Assembly: GCF_000472925.1 (NCBI RefSeq)
Contig: NZ_AXAS01000007.1
Span: forward strand, 171,485-235,484
DNA length: 64,000 nt
DNA from: Bradyrhizobium sp. Ec3.3
Lineage (GTDB): Bacteria > Pseudomonadota > Alphaproteobacteria > Rhizobiales > Xanthobacteraceae
Direction of reading: 5' to 3'
Shown: piece after piece, positions 55,463-64,000 of the stretch
Numbering within the stretch: position 1 is the first letter of the stretch
Layout: each line of letters starts with the position of its first letter
Notes under the pieces: generated by a model
Databases searched by the model: none
The model's input: only the letters and a program-made list of their open reading frames with translations
Told to the model about the DNA's origin: nothing
Translations under genes and position numbers: made by a program

Positions 55463-55819
55463 GTCATCACCTCTTACCAAGTCATGCCAAAAAACTTAGC
55501 ACGTCATGTTCGAACATGACTTCGAGCGAAATTGAGCAGTTCGGCTTTCGCGCAAGCGTTTGCAGCCGGAATGGACGAAGAAGAACGGTACTAACCAGTC
55601 GCGCACTTGATCCGATCCAGTGTCAGCTCGGCTCGCATTTTCGACGGCCTCATATGGCTCGCATGCATCTTGGTGGACCTCCAGTCTGGCCTTGCCTCAG
55701 AGGCATCGACCGCAATCAATCAAACGCATCGACAGGCTTGGCAGAACCCTCGCTCATCGCCGCGACAATTTTGACAATTGTCAACGACATCAGGGGGGCA
55801 ATATGATTGCGAGAACACG

Positions 55820-55866
55820 TGATGGTGAAATCGATTGTTTGGATGAAATACATTCACATTCCGGAT
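55820..55866 (-). promoter_or_regulatory. nod box upstream of ttsI
   Basis: On the minus strand the 47-bp element begins ATCCGGAATGTGAATG and continues ATCCAAACAATCGATT then TCACCATC. It follows the NodD-binding consensus including the paired ATC motifs and the conserved AAACAATC block. It faces ttsI, whose start is about 360 bp downstream. Confidence 0.9.
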
Positions 55867-57403
55867 CGGTGATGGTGTTTCCGGGAGGCTGGATCTAAAT
55901 CTCCTCATCGCGATCGATGCCTTGAGCGGCGCAGCCTCACGGCAGCAGGTTTGATAGTTGATGAGCGGTAATTTCGGCGTTTTGCATCGTTGCGCTCCCA
56001 ATTTGGCGCTCCCAATTTGCGAAGCCTCTCGCGCCGGTAGACTTTCCGTGCGGGACCTGTGGACTCACCATTCGGCCACGCGAGCCCGTGAGCGGCTAGC
56101 TTCTGCTACATCAAAGTCTCGATCGCCGCGTGGGCGACCTGTCGTCGGGTTTGCAGGCCGCTAGCTTGCTCGGTCTTTATCGCTTCGAGCCAATCTCTCT
56201 CGCTGCAAAGGACAGCCCCTCGATGGGGCCGAACCTCGCCAGCCCCGACATTCAGTCACGTCCAATACGCTGGCGGCGATGCACCCGTCGGGCGCCGGAC
56301 CATTGGCGAGCGCATTTCTTATCTTTCGTTGTGACGCATGCCGCCTAGGCGGTTGAGTTGCCTACGTTCCACTGATTCTGGCCAACGGGTACGAAGGTCA
56401 GATATCGGACTTTGATTGACCTGCCTTCCCAATTCGAGACGCAACTTCAAGCCAGTTGGCGCGCCGGCGGACCGCTCGTCCGGTTTGGGCTGCAAGTGGA
56501 GCGGAGCTGATACGGCGTCAAGGTCGCATAGGCCATGCCGGCAGTAAGGGCTTGGGTGGCGTGGCCAAGAAGCTTGAGGGATGAGAGGGAGGCGAGCTTG
56601 GAACATTTGAGACATTCTATCTGTCGTGAAGTTGCGAGGGCCGGAGACCGCCGCGACCCGGCTGGATACGTACTGTACTTGTTTCGAATCGTACAATCTG
56701 ACGCTCCGTCCGATTCAAGCCCCTATGAGAGCTCGTAGCTTGGCTCTATCAAACGCGCATGCCTCCAGATGGAGTGACGATACTGGAATCTGAAAATGCG
56801 CAGCTGCTCCGAAAGGCGTCTTGTCCGAACCGAGCAATTTTTTCCTGGCTATGAGCATCGTGGTTCCATCGCCTCTCGATGGGAAGACGGTGCTCGTCAA
56901 GCACGCAACGTCTTCTGCCCAGGACGGCAAGCTTACCTGAAGACGTAGATTCCGCCTGCTCGTTCGATGCGTCTAAAGCAGCGAATCCTTTGGCCGTCGT
57001 CGGTCCGCGGCCGCGCAACCAGTGATATCGTTCACGGGGCGCCTGACCCGCGACGACGAACTAAGTGGTCTTCTTCTCGACAAGATCGGGTTTGAGAGGA
57101 CGGCCAAAGACTTCGTCGCTTTTTCGCGTCTGCAATAACATGGCATGGTTCAGCCGAGTGGTTGTACAAGAGTTTTCGTCACGAAGGCAGGTCCTCCAGC
57201 GCCGCGCATAGAGGCGGGGGGCGAACCGTTAAATCGCATAAAGGAGGATTTCAGAACCGGTCATGTGGCTGGACACGTTGCTCAATGGAAACAAACTAGC
57301 TTGAGAGGCTTCCTTTCGGCTTGGTCTTGCCGACAGACGGTCGTTCTGGTGCCATGGCCCGCGGAGTCGCGCTTGGGCCGCTAGCTGGGTGTCCGCAGCG
57401 AAT
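55867..57403. other. Gene-poor stretch
   Basis: No gene recognised. It contains a 14-bp tandem duplication (GCGCTCCCAATTTG, about 55995-56022) and copy 4 of the semi-palindromic motif. Frames such as 56749-57018 on the minus strand show no family I know. Confidence 0.4.
56690..56724 (+). promoter_or_regulatory. Copy 4 of a 35-bp semi-palindromic motif
   Basis: Aligns without gaps with the copies at 2376, 9985 and 12503 (CGTACAAT, TGACG, CGATTCAAG blocks). Unlike the others it has no obvious gene close by on either side. Confidence 0.5.
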
Positions 57404-57428
57404 TCGTCAGCTTCTCGTCAGCTCGCCC
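57404..57428 (+). promoter_or_regulatory. tts box upstream of the SKWP effector gene
   Basis: CGTCAGCTTCTCGTCAGCTC matches the TtsI box. It is in the same orientation as the giant effector gene but 556 bp before its start codon, farther than for the other effectors. Confidence 0.85.
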
Positions 57429-57983
57429 CTTTAGCTGTGCGCCGCCTTCAATAGACAGCTAGGATCATCCATTTTGCAGTGAGAATTCCCCAGCCTATGG
57501 CCCTCCAACCGATATGCTCCAACGCGTCGTCGCGGAGGGTATTGGCGGGCATCACCAAACTCAGCAGGGTCTTTCGCGCGAAATTGTTCGAGCCGAGATC
57601 ATTGAGTGAGAAGTTCTGATCCGTCGTTCGACGTTCATCAGCTGACACCAAAAATCAACTTCACGGAATGCTGCAAGCCCGGCACAGCTAGTCGCGCTGC
57701 CGGGCGGCAATGAGCGTCGAATCCAGCTTACCTCGAACATCGAAGCGGGCGAGCAAATGTATCTGTCCTTGCGACAGATGCACCCTTGGCGATGAACGAC
57801 GGTGCTCGCTTCCGCTGCTCGAAACACCCTTATCCAGCCGTCCGTTGTGTGTGCAGCAGCGTTAGCATCGTCATTTCGCGCTCCTGCCCTCTTGGAGGAG
57901 TCGCCACGACGGATCGGTCCAGCACGCAGCTAGGGCGATAAGCATTATCGCCCGCGCATTCGCATCCTCTTGGGAGACACGGC
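57429..57983. other. Long leader between the tts box and the SKWP gene
   Basis: No gene is recognised in this 555-bp stretch. The effector's frame is closed by a stop codon at 57939, so the leader is not an N-terminal extension of the same frame. Confidence 0.4.
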
Positions 57984-60900
57984 ATGAGAGACGTCACCAG
58001 ACGTAGGAACGCACGGATTTCGGACTTCGAAACGGGCAGCACCGCTCGGGATGATGAATCTCAATTCGCGTCTCGGCGCGGCGATGGGGCTAGCGGAACG
58101 TTCGGAGCTGTGCTTGGGCGGATGCGCTCTGAGCCTCAAGATGCTGAGGCTCCCTCAACACGCGCCCCGTCCGTGCCTGGCGATGATCGTTGCGATACTT
58201 TTGCCGATCCTAGCCCTGACGCACATAGAACCGGAGCGGGTGCGCCGTACGCAGCCTATGGCGGGCGCGAGCGGTCTGCGGGACACAAGCGTGGCGCCCA
58301 AACTCGGAAGCCAGGCTCCTCTCGTTCCGGTATCGACCCCTTCGAAGCCGATCTGCGGCCGGAAAGCTCGCAAACAGGTACGCTGCAACTGCGCCAAGGC
58401 GTGTCGGGACGGGACGCGGAATCGGGAACGCATCGTGGCGGCGAAGAAGGAGGTCATAGCGCCCACGATTGGCGTCATACCACTTATCGCGACGCCCAAG
58501 ACCGGGAAGGCGGCTTAACCCATTCTCGCCTTGCGGTTCGGCAAGATAACCTAGCCACCGAAAGTTCGCGAACGGGCACACTTGCGCCGCACGCGCAATC
58601 GGCCTCGCTGCTTCCCTCCAGGGCAGGTAAGCGCCGCTTCGACGAACTGGCTGGGCACCGCCCGCATGCCGCGACATCGGAGCGGTATGGACGTGCAGAG
58701 CTCGAGAGTGGAAAAGTCCGCGCAGCGATCGAGACCATTGATCGGGCTTGTCGCGCGCATGACTTCAATCAATTCTCTCGAACCGTGGTCGACCATACAC
58801 AACAGAATAATCCGAAGCAGTTGAAGATGCCTGGGCTAGCGGCGTTTCTGCAAAGGGCCGCGACTCTTTTCAAGACTGAATTCGTCCCGCTATGGGAAGA
58901 CAACCTCCGCTACCAGCAATCGTGGGGCTACGCTACGACCTGCAATGCAGTGAGCCGGGAGGCCGGAGGTCAAGAGGGGATAGACGCTTGCAAGGCCATG
59001 GCAGCGCGACTGTCAGGACTTGATGACTCCCTCATGAGGAAAGTCGACCTCAAGGCTTTTTCGCTTTTTGCGGCGTCTTTCGGACGGCACACACAATCGA
59101 GTAGGTGCCGCAATGGAGCAATCAGGATCGCCGAGTTCTTTCGCGATGATCATGAAGCACTTCAGGAGCTGAACGAACAGAGTCTCTCGTTGCTCGCGAA
59201 CGGATTAAGCAAGTGGCCGGAACGGGCGGAGTGTCGGCAAGCCACGGTCGCGATTGCGAGCGAAGTCTCTCGCCGCGCCCGCGGTGCGGGGTTCTCCCAT
59301 GCCACTCAGCAGCAACTGTCCAACCTGGCAAACGCCTTCTGCAAGTGGCCCGACGAGGCGAAGTGCTGCCGGGCGACCGTCCTGATTGCCGATGAGGTGT
59401 CTGGTCGCGCACAACTTTCCGATTTCAATCCGCAGGCACTTACGAACCTGGCAAATGCGTTCTGCAAGTGGCCGGACCGAACGAACTGTAAGCGCGCGAC
59501 GATCGCCATCGCCAGGGAGGTTGCCGGGCGCCGGCTGGGTGATTTTGAGCCGCAGGGCCTAGCGAACCTGGTGAACGGCTTCGACAAGTGGCCGGACGAG
59601 CGGCCTACCCGGCGAGCGGCCGTCGCAATTGCCGGTGAAATCTGCCGCCGGGACATCTCTGCGTTTACTCATCAGAACCTGTCCCTCCTTGCAAACGGCT
59701 TCAGCAAATGGCCGGACGAGGAGAACTGTCGCGCGGCCATAGTGGCAATTGCCGGGGAGGTCCTTCGCCGCGGGCTCGGCCATTTCACGCCACAGGCATT
59801 GGTGAACCTCGTGAGCGGTTTCAGCAAGCGGCCCGAGGAAGCGGATTGTCGCGCGGCCACAGCGGCAATTGCCGGAGCGGTCCTGGGCGGGCGACTGCGT
59901 GGTCTCACTCCGCAGGGCCAGACCGTCCTGGTCAACGGCTTCAGCAAATGGCCGGAAGATCCGACCTGTCGTGCGGGCACCGTGGTCATAGCCTCTGAGG
60001 TTTTTGAGCTCGCCCGCCGAACCGACGGTCTTTCTGACTTTCCTGTACAAGACCTCGCGCTGGCGGCGAATGGTTTCAGCAAGTGGCCGCATGAGAGGGG
60101 CTGTCGTCAGGCAACCGTCGCGATTGCCGACGAGATCCTCAGGCTTCCTGGCCGCCTTTCTAATTGTACGGCGCAGGAACTGGCCAATCTGGCAAACGGT
60201 TTCAGCAAGTGGCAGGCAGAGCCGGCCTGCGGCGAAGCCACAGGCGAGGTCGCCCGAGAGATCCTTGGACGTGCCGACCGCGACAGCCGGCTCGCTGGCT
60301 TTAGTGAGCAGTCGCTTTCGAACCTGGCGAATGCTTTCAGCAAATGGCCGGACCAGACGATTGTGCGTCAAGCCACGATCGCAATCGCCGGTGAGGTGCT
60401 CAGCCGCTCCGATCGGCTTTCGGCTTTTACCCGCCAGCAGTCCGCGAACCTGGTGAACGGCTTTTGCAAGTGGCCGGCAGAGGAGAGCTGTTGCCGCGCA
60501 ACAGCCGCGATCGCCCGCGAGCTATGCGACCGCAACAGGCTATCCGGCTCTAATAGCCAGGGGCTGTCGAACCTGTTGAACGGCTTTGGCAAGTGGCCTG
60601 CAGACGAAGACTGCTCCGAAGCCGCCGCCGCGATCGCTCGGGAGATCCTCAGCCGTCGCCGCCTCTGCGAGTTTAATCCGCAGCAACAGGCTGACCTGAT
60701 GAACAGCTTCATCAAATGGCGTGGACAGACTTCGTGCACCCAGGTGATGGTACACCTTGCGTGGGACCTTGGTCGGGGAGGTGAGCGGTTCGCTGTGTTC
60801 AACACGCCTCAACTCAGCATGATCGCCAATGCTGTTGGACGAAGTTTCATGAGGGCGGAGGAAGGTGGAGAGATTGCTGACGCCACTTTGCTCAAAGACC

Positions 60901-63900
60901 GGCTACAGCAGCTGGTTCATTACTTGCATTATGCAAATGATCGGCTCGAGCAGGCCGATGTTTTAAGCATAACCAACATCTTCAAGGCGATTGGAAAGGC
61001 CCGGCTTTTTGACGAACTCGGTCTGCTCGCAACGACAGGCTTGACTAGGCTCGAGGAATTGCTTCATGCCTCGGGCTTTGCCCGCGAGAACAACCTCGAA
61101 TCCATGGGCAATGTTTGCATCGCTCTGCTGCCGCTGGCGCGCAGCCCGCAGAAGTCGATGCAGTGGCATCGGAGGCAAGCTCTCAACCTGCTCAACGATC
61201 TGCAACCAGTATTGGAGCAGAAAATAGCGGCATACCTAGCGGCAAGCAAAACGGAGCGGCGGACCCAGAGTTCGTTTTCGGCCCGCCGTCCCGCACTCTC
61301 GATTTTTCAGGTGCTCAAGGCGCGTAAGGTCCTAGAGACTTTGTACCGTCGGCCGTATGTCGAGGGCAACAAGTCTGATTTGGCGATGAGGCGGCAACAG
61401 CTGGAGCATGTGACCAAGAAGATCCTAGCCGACACACGAGCCCTGATCGAAGGCGATCTTTCCAACATGAGCTGGAATCTGATCGCGCAGATCGAGGCGG
61501 ACGATGTGGTTGATGCGCTCGACTCATTCATGTCGCTCGATGAGGGCGTGATCCAAACTCAACATCCCTCGTCCGTCTTCGATACGCACCAGGTGTTACG
61601 AACCATGGATCACGAGCCTAGACCGCCGCAGGGTAAGGCAGGACTGATGCAGTTGCCAGTCGTGGACATGCAGGGGCGCCGACTGCCCACGGCACCCGAG
61701 ACGCGATACTCGATGTTTCATCGCTTGACCTCGGGAGCGTTACCGGTCGTCGCGGTGCAACTACCGAAAAAGCCGAGCCCCTTCATGTTGCGGCGCGTGT
61801 TCTGTGTCGATGATGTGCCCTACCGGATGGACCTGTTCGGCGGGAGTAAGTTAAAGGCACCGAAACCAACCCTGTCGCAGATTGCTGCCGTCGCTCCAGG
61901 CGAGCAAAGACCCGCTTCTTCCGGCGGGAAGCTGTTGGCGATTCCGTATGCCGACACCGCACCGGGCACGGCGTTCGAGCAGCTTTCGCGCGCCTGGGCC
62001 CCCTTTAAGGAAGCATATTATTATACTCAGCGCAGGGGGTTCGCCGCGCCACCTGTCATCAAAGATCTTGGTCCTCATGACTACGCCCTGGAAGGTGCCT
62101 TTAAGTTGTCGCTGCTGCCAGACCGCCCTGCCGGCGAGGAACATCCCTTTAAGCTGATTGGACCAGACGGGCCGATCGCTTTGCGCCCGCACGATGGCTG
62201 CGGCTTCATCAGAGCCTCGTTAGCCGAGCGCATGTTAGCTGTTCGCCGGGGTCGTCAGCAGGAAGGTCCTGATCGGCTACTTGCCTACGGTGAGGAAAGG
62301 AAGGCGTCGCTGCCCGCCGCGGCGCTGCAATTTTATTCGCGCAGCGAGCAAGTGGCGGAGGAAGTGAGCGAGAAAACCAGGAGCTGGCTTGAGAGGAGAA
62401 AAGGGGAGCCACTGAGTTCGGAACAGCTGTATCGTACCGTGACGGCCGGACACATCGAGGGCCCCGGCGCGATCGCCGTGCCCTCCGATGATGGCCATCT
62501 GCACGTGCCTAAGCTCAAGAGCGATACGTTGGCTGGGGCGGCTGGTGTGCTGATCGGCCGCTCGCCATATGACAAGGCAAACCTGCGCCCGTTCACCACC
62601 GAGCGCGTAAAGACGGCATCTGAAGGCGATCCCACAGCGGCGTTCCTCGATAAATGCGTGGCGATTCAATACAGCTTTAATGTCGCCGAGAAGTCAGGTG
62701 ATCAACTGGCGGCCGACGATCCGACCTTTTTCGCAAAAGGCATTCTGATCGTGGTGCCTGACGAGGTGTGGCCGGCCAACTATCGAGATCGCGGGCTGGT
62801 GATGTCGGCTGAGGACGTGAAATCCCATTCGAGCTGGACCGAGCGCAAGGACCGTGTGACGGCGGACACCTCACTCGATTGTGTCGGCATGCTCCAAGCC
62901 ACCGAGGTATTCGCTCCCGGGTCCCTGGTTGCCGTTCCGCCCGATGAACAGAAAAAGCTCGACGGCGACTTCGATGGGGATACCGTCATTATTATCGGGG
63001 ACCGGCCGCAGCTTTATGAGCATGTCCGGCAGTTTGATGCCGAGGAGCAGGCTCGCGGAGTCCGCTCACTCAAGCCGCCAAAGTCGCATACCCCCGCGAT
63101 CGAGGACGGCAGGTACCAATTCAGTCGTGGCAACCAGATCCTGGCAGCCACGCAAGACACCTTGGAAACCTATAGCACTCTGCAGAGAAACTTTCTGGCT
63201 CAATCCGATCAAGCCCGGCGCTGGTTTGCGGAACGGGCAATCTTTGGCATCTACGAGGGCGTTGACCACGAGTTCAGGCAAGAGATCCGTGACTTATTGA
63301 ACCGGGAGGAGACGAGCGGGCAAGATATTCAGGCGACGCTGGAAAGGGCGATGCGCGAGATCGACGTCGCAGAGCACCCAATCGCTCGCGAGGTCACCGA
63401 ATTGCTCGTGGCCGACTTAGAGGCGTGGGCTTCGAGCGCGGATGCGCAGGTCCCGGTCGAAACAGAAACTGCCACCGATCTCGACCCTGGGCTGAGCCAA
63501 ACGGCTTGCGAGCTTTTCCCGGACTTGGCGGACGCCTATCGGACCTCCGCTCACCCGCGAGACCGCGTCCAGGCCTTACTCGATCAATATCCTGCGCGCA
63601 TCGATCCACGACCGGATGGTTACGAGCCGGACGACGTCGTACAAAGCACAATCAACCTCCTCAGCCTCGGCAACAAGGTCGGGACCGACGCCTATAAATC
63701 CGATACAAGTGCCCGCCTTTTCCTTAAAAAAGGCCAACACCTTCAGCGCCTCCTGCACAAGACGCCGGGCCTGAAGGCCGTGCCCTATATCAAAGGTGTA
63801 GCTGCCACGCTCATGCATGGCAGGTTCGATGTCGACACGTCCCTGGACGATCTGAAGGACAATCCGACGCTAGCGGCTTCAGTCATGGAAGCCTCAATCA

Positions 63901-64000
63901 AGCTCGCTGCCGACAAACACATCCTCCCTAAGTCCTCCGCTCGACAGCTCCCCACGGATGATTCCGCTATGGCGATGATTTTGACCAGCGCGGAGGCTGC
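57984..64000 (+). CDS. Giant SKWP-repeat type III effector (RipS/XopAD-like), 3' end outside window
   Basis: The frame is open for over 2000 codons and leaves the window. The ATG at 57984 has a GGGAG site and follows an in-frame stop at 57939. Residues 1-390 are polar, with short repeats (ESSQTGTL, ESSRTGTL). From about residue 395 to 920 there are 13 repeats of about 40 residues built on LxNLxNGFSKWPxE and RxATxAIAxEVL, the hallmark of SKWP effectors of Ralstonia and Xanthomonas. The following region contains DGCGFIRASLAE (from residue 1404) and KLDGDFDGDTVIII (Asp1660, 1662, 1664, 1666), which resemble conserved motifs of two-barrel RNA polymerases. A tts box upstream supports T3SS secretion. 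The activity is unknown. Confidence 0.88.
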   Translation, partial: MRDVTRRRNARISDFETGSTARDDESQFASRRGDGASGTFGAVLGRMRSEPQDAEAPSTRAPSVPGDDRCDTFADPSPDAHRTGAGAPYAAYGGRERSAGHKRGAQTRKPGSSRSGIDPFEADLRPESSQTGTLQLRQGVSGRDAESGTHRGGEEGGHSAHDWRHTTYRDAQDREGGLTHSRLAVRQDNLATESSRTGTLAPHAQSASLLPSRAGKRRFDELAGHRPHAATSERYGRAELESGKVRAAIETIDRACRAHDFNQFSRTVVDHTQQNNPKQLKMPGLAAFLQRAATLFKTEFVPLWEDNLRYQQSWGYATTCNAVSREAGGQEGIDACKAMAARLSGLDDSLMRKVDLKAFSLFAASFGRHTQSSRCRNGAIRIAEFFRDDHEALQELNEQSLSLLANGLSKWPERAECRQATVAIASEVSRRARGAGFSHATQQQLSNLANAFCKWPDEAKCCRATVLIADEVSGRAQLSDFNPQALTNLANAFCKWPDRTNCKRATIAIAREVAGRRLGDFEPQGLANLVNGFDKWPDERPTRRAAVAIAGEICRRDISAFTHQNLSLLANGFSKWPDEENCRAAIVAIAGEVLRRGLGHFTPQALVNLVSGFSKRPEEADCRAATAAIAGAVLGGRLRGLTPQGQTVLVNGFSKWPEDPTCRAGTVVIASEVFELARRTDGLSDFPVQDLALAANGFSKWPHERGCRQATVAIADEILRLPGRLSNCTAQELANLANGFSKWQAEPACGEATGEVAREILGRADRDSRLAGFSEQSLSNLANAFSKWPDQTIVRQATIAIAGEVLSRSDRLSAFTRQQSANLVNGFCKWPAEESCCRATAAIARELCDRNRLSGSNSQGLSNLLNGFGKWPADEDCSEAAAAIAREILSRRRLCEFNPQQQADLMNSFIKWRGQTSCTQVMVHLAWDLGRGGERFAVFNTPQLSMIANAVGRSFMRAEEGGEIADATLLKDRLQQLVHYLHYANDRLEQADVLSITNIFKAIGKARLFDELGLLATTGLTRLEELLHASGFARENNLESMGNVCIALLPLARSPQKSMQWHRRQALNLLNDLQPVLEQKIAAYLAASKTERRTQSSFSARRPALSIFQVLKARKVLETLYRRPYVEGNKSDLAMRRQQLEHVTKKILADTRALIEGDLSNMSWNLIAQIEADDVVDALDSFMSLDEGVIQTQHPSSVFDTHQVLRTMDHEPRPPQGKAGLMQLPVVDMQGRRLPTAPETRYSMFHRLTSGALPVVAVQLPKKPSPFMLRRVFCVDDVPYRMDLFGGSKLKAPKPTLSQIAAVAPGEQRPASSGGKLLAIPYADTAPGTAFEQLSRAWAPFKEAYYYTQRRGFAAPPVIKDLGPHDYALEGAFKLSLLPDRPAGEEHPFKLIGPDGPIALRPHDGCGFIRASLAERMLAVRRGRQQEGPDRLLAYGEERKASLPAAALQFYSRSEQVAEEVSEKTRSWLERRKGEPLSSEQLYRTVTAGHIEGPGAIAVPSDDGHLHVPKLKSDTLAGAAGVLIGRSPYDKANLRPFTTERVKTASEGDPTAAFLDKCVAIQYSFNVAEKSGDQLAADDPTFFAKGILIVVPDEVWPANYRDRGLVMSAEDVKSHSSWTERKDRVTADTSLDCVGMLQATEVFAPGSLVAVPPDEQKKLDGDFDGDTVIIIGDRPQLYEHVRQFDAEEQARGVRSLKPPKSHTPAIEDGRYQFSRGNQILAATQDTLETYSTLQRNFLAQSDQARRWFAERAIFGIYEGVDHEFRQEIRDLLNREETSGQDIQATLERAMREIDVAEHPIAREVTELLVADLEAWASSADAQVPVETETATDLDPGLSQTACELFPDLADAYRTSAHPRDRVQALLDQYPARIDPRPDGYEPDDVVQSTINLLSLGNKVGTDAYKSDTSARLFLKKGQHLQRLLHKTPGLKAVPYIKGVAATLMHGRFDVDTSLDDLKDNPTLAASVMEASIKLAADKHILPKSSARQLPTDDSAMAMILTSAEA

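Noticed and set aside
55803..55898. A 32-codon frame with a strong AGGGGGG ribosome-like site
   Set aside because: The frame is largely occupied by the nod box on the opposite strand; its sequence is explained by NodD binding rather than coding.
59559..60371. A 270-codon minus-strand frame opposite the SKWP gene
   Set aside because: It is the antisense shadow of the repeated SKWP coding sequence; the plus-strand repeats explain the periodic pattern.

Overview
The window looks like part of a Bradyrhizobium-type symbiosis island. The evidence is a rhizobial type III secretion system (T3SS), a nod box upstream of the ttsI regulator, eleven tts boxes, and a set of Nop effectors (NopT, two NopP-like proteins, NopX, NopM, a GH12 cellulase and a giant SKWP-repeat protein). 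These sit among decayed insertion sequences, truncated genes and several gene-poor stretches, which is typical of such islands. The species cannot be fixed from the sequence alone.

Layout. 1-2 kb: an AbiE-type toxin-antitoxin pair. 3.4-9.8 kb: an uncharacterised, tightly overlapping five-gene operon on the minus strand (GMC oxidoreductase, PLP aminotransferase, sulfotransferase, MFS exporter, condensation-domain acyltransferase). 10-12.4 kb: a frameshifted gamma-glutamylcyclotransferase and a radical SAM/SPASM gene. 13-16 kb: the effectors nopT and a nopP-like gene around an IS5-type remnant. 16.7-18.1 kb: a broken acetyltransferase, a 5' tRNA-Leu half joined to a group I intron core, and an IS630 remnant. 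18.3-21 kb: a PAS sensor kinase. 21-28.5 kb: first T3SS block, with nopX and a dead rhcC1 copy on the minus strand and nopA/nopC candidates, sctD, two accessory genes, rhcV and a lipoprotein on the plus strand. 30.2 kb: the GH12 effector between two ~300 bp direct repeats. 32-36.3 kb: two exported serine peptidases. 37.1 kb: a small RNA gene with promoter and terminator. 38.4-42.4 kb: nopM and nopP. 43.2-55.5 kb: main T3SS block, with rhcC1 on the minus strand, nopB-rhcJ-nolU-nolV-rhcN-rhcZ-rhcQ-rhcR-rhcS-rhcT-rhcU on the plus strand, then a CpaD-like lipoprotein gene, rhcC2 and ttsI on the minus strand. 58-64 kb: a giant effector gene that runs off the window.

How it works together. Plant flavonoids acting through NodD at the nod box (55820-55866) should induce ttsI. 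TtsI then binds the tts boxes upstream of the apparatus and effector genes. The RhcC1/RhcC2, RhcJ and SctD-like proteins form the rings, RhcR/S/T/U/V the export gate, and RhcN with NolV, NolU, RhcQ and RhcZ the ATPase and sorting platform. NopA/NopB form the extracellular pilus and NopX the translocon.

Most unusual observations: RNA-polymerase-like DGCG and DGDFDGD motifs in the C-terminal half of the SKWP effector; a group I intron core in a truncated tRNA-Leu; an RhcU lacking the NPTH autocleavage motif; a small RNA with an anti-Shine-Dalgarno loop; and a 35-bp semi-palindromic motif present four times.
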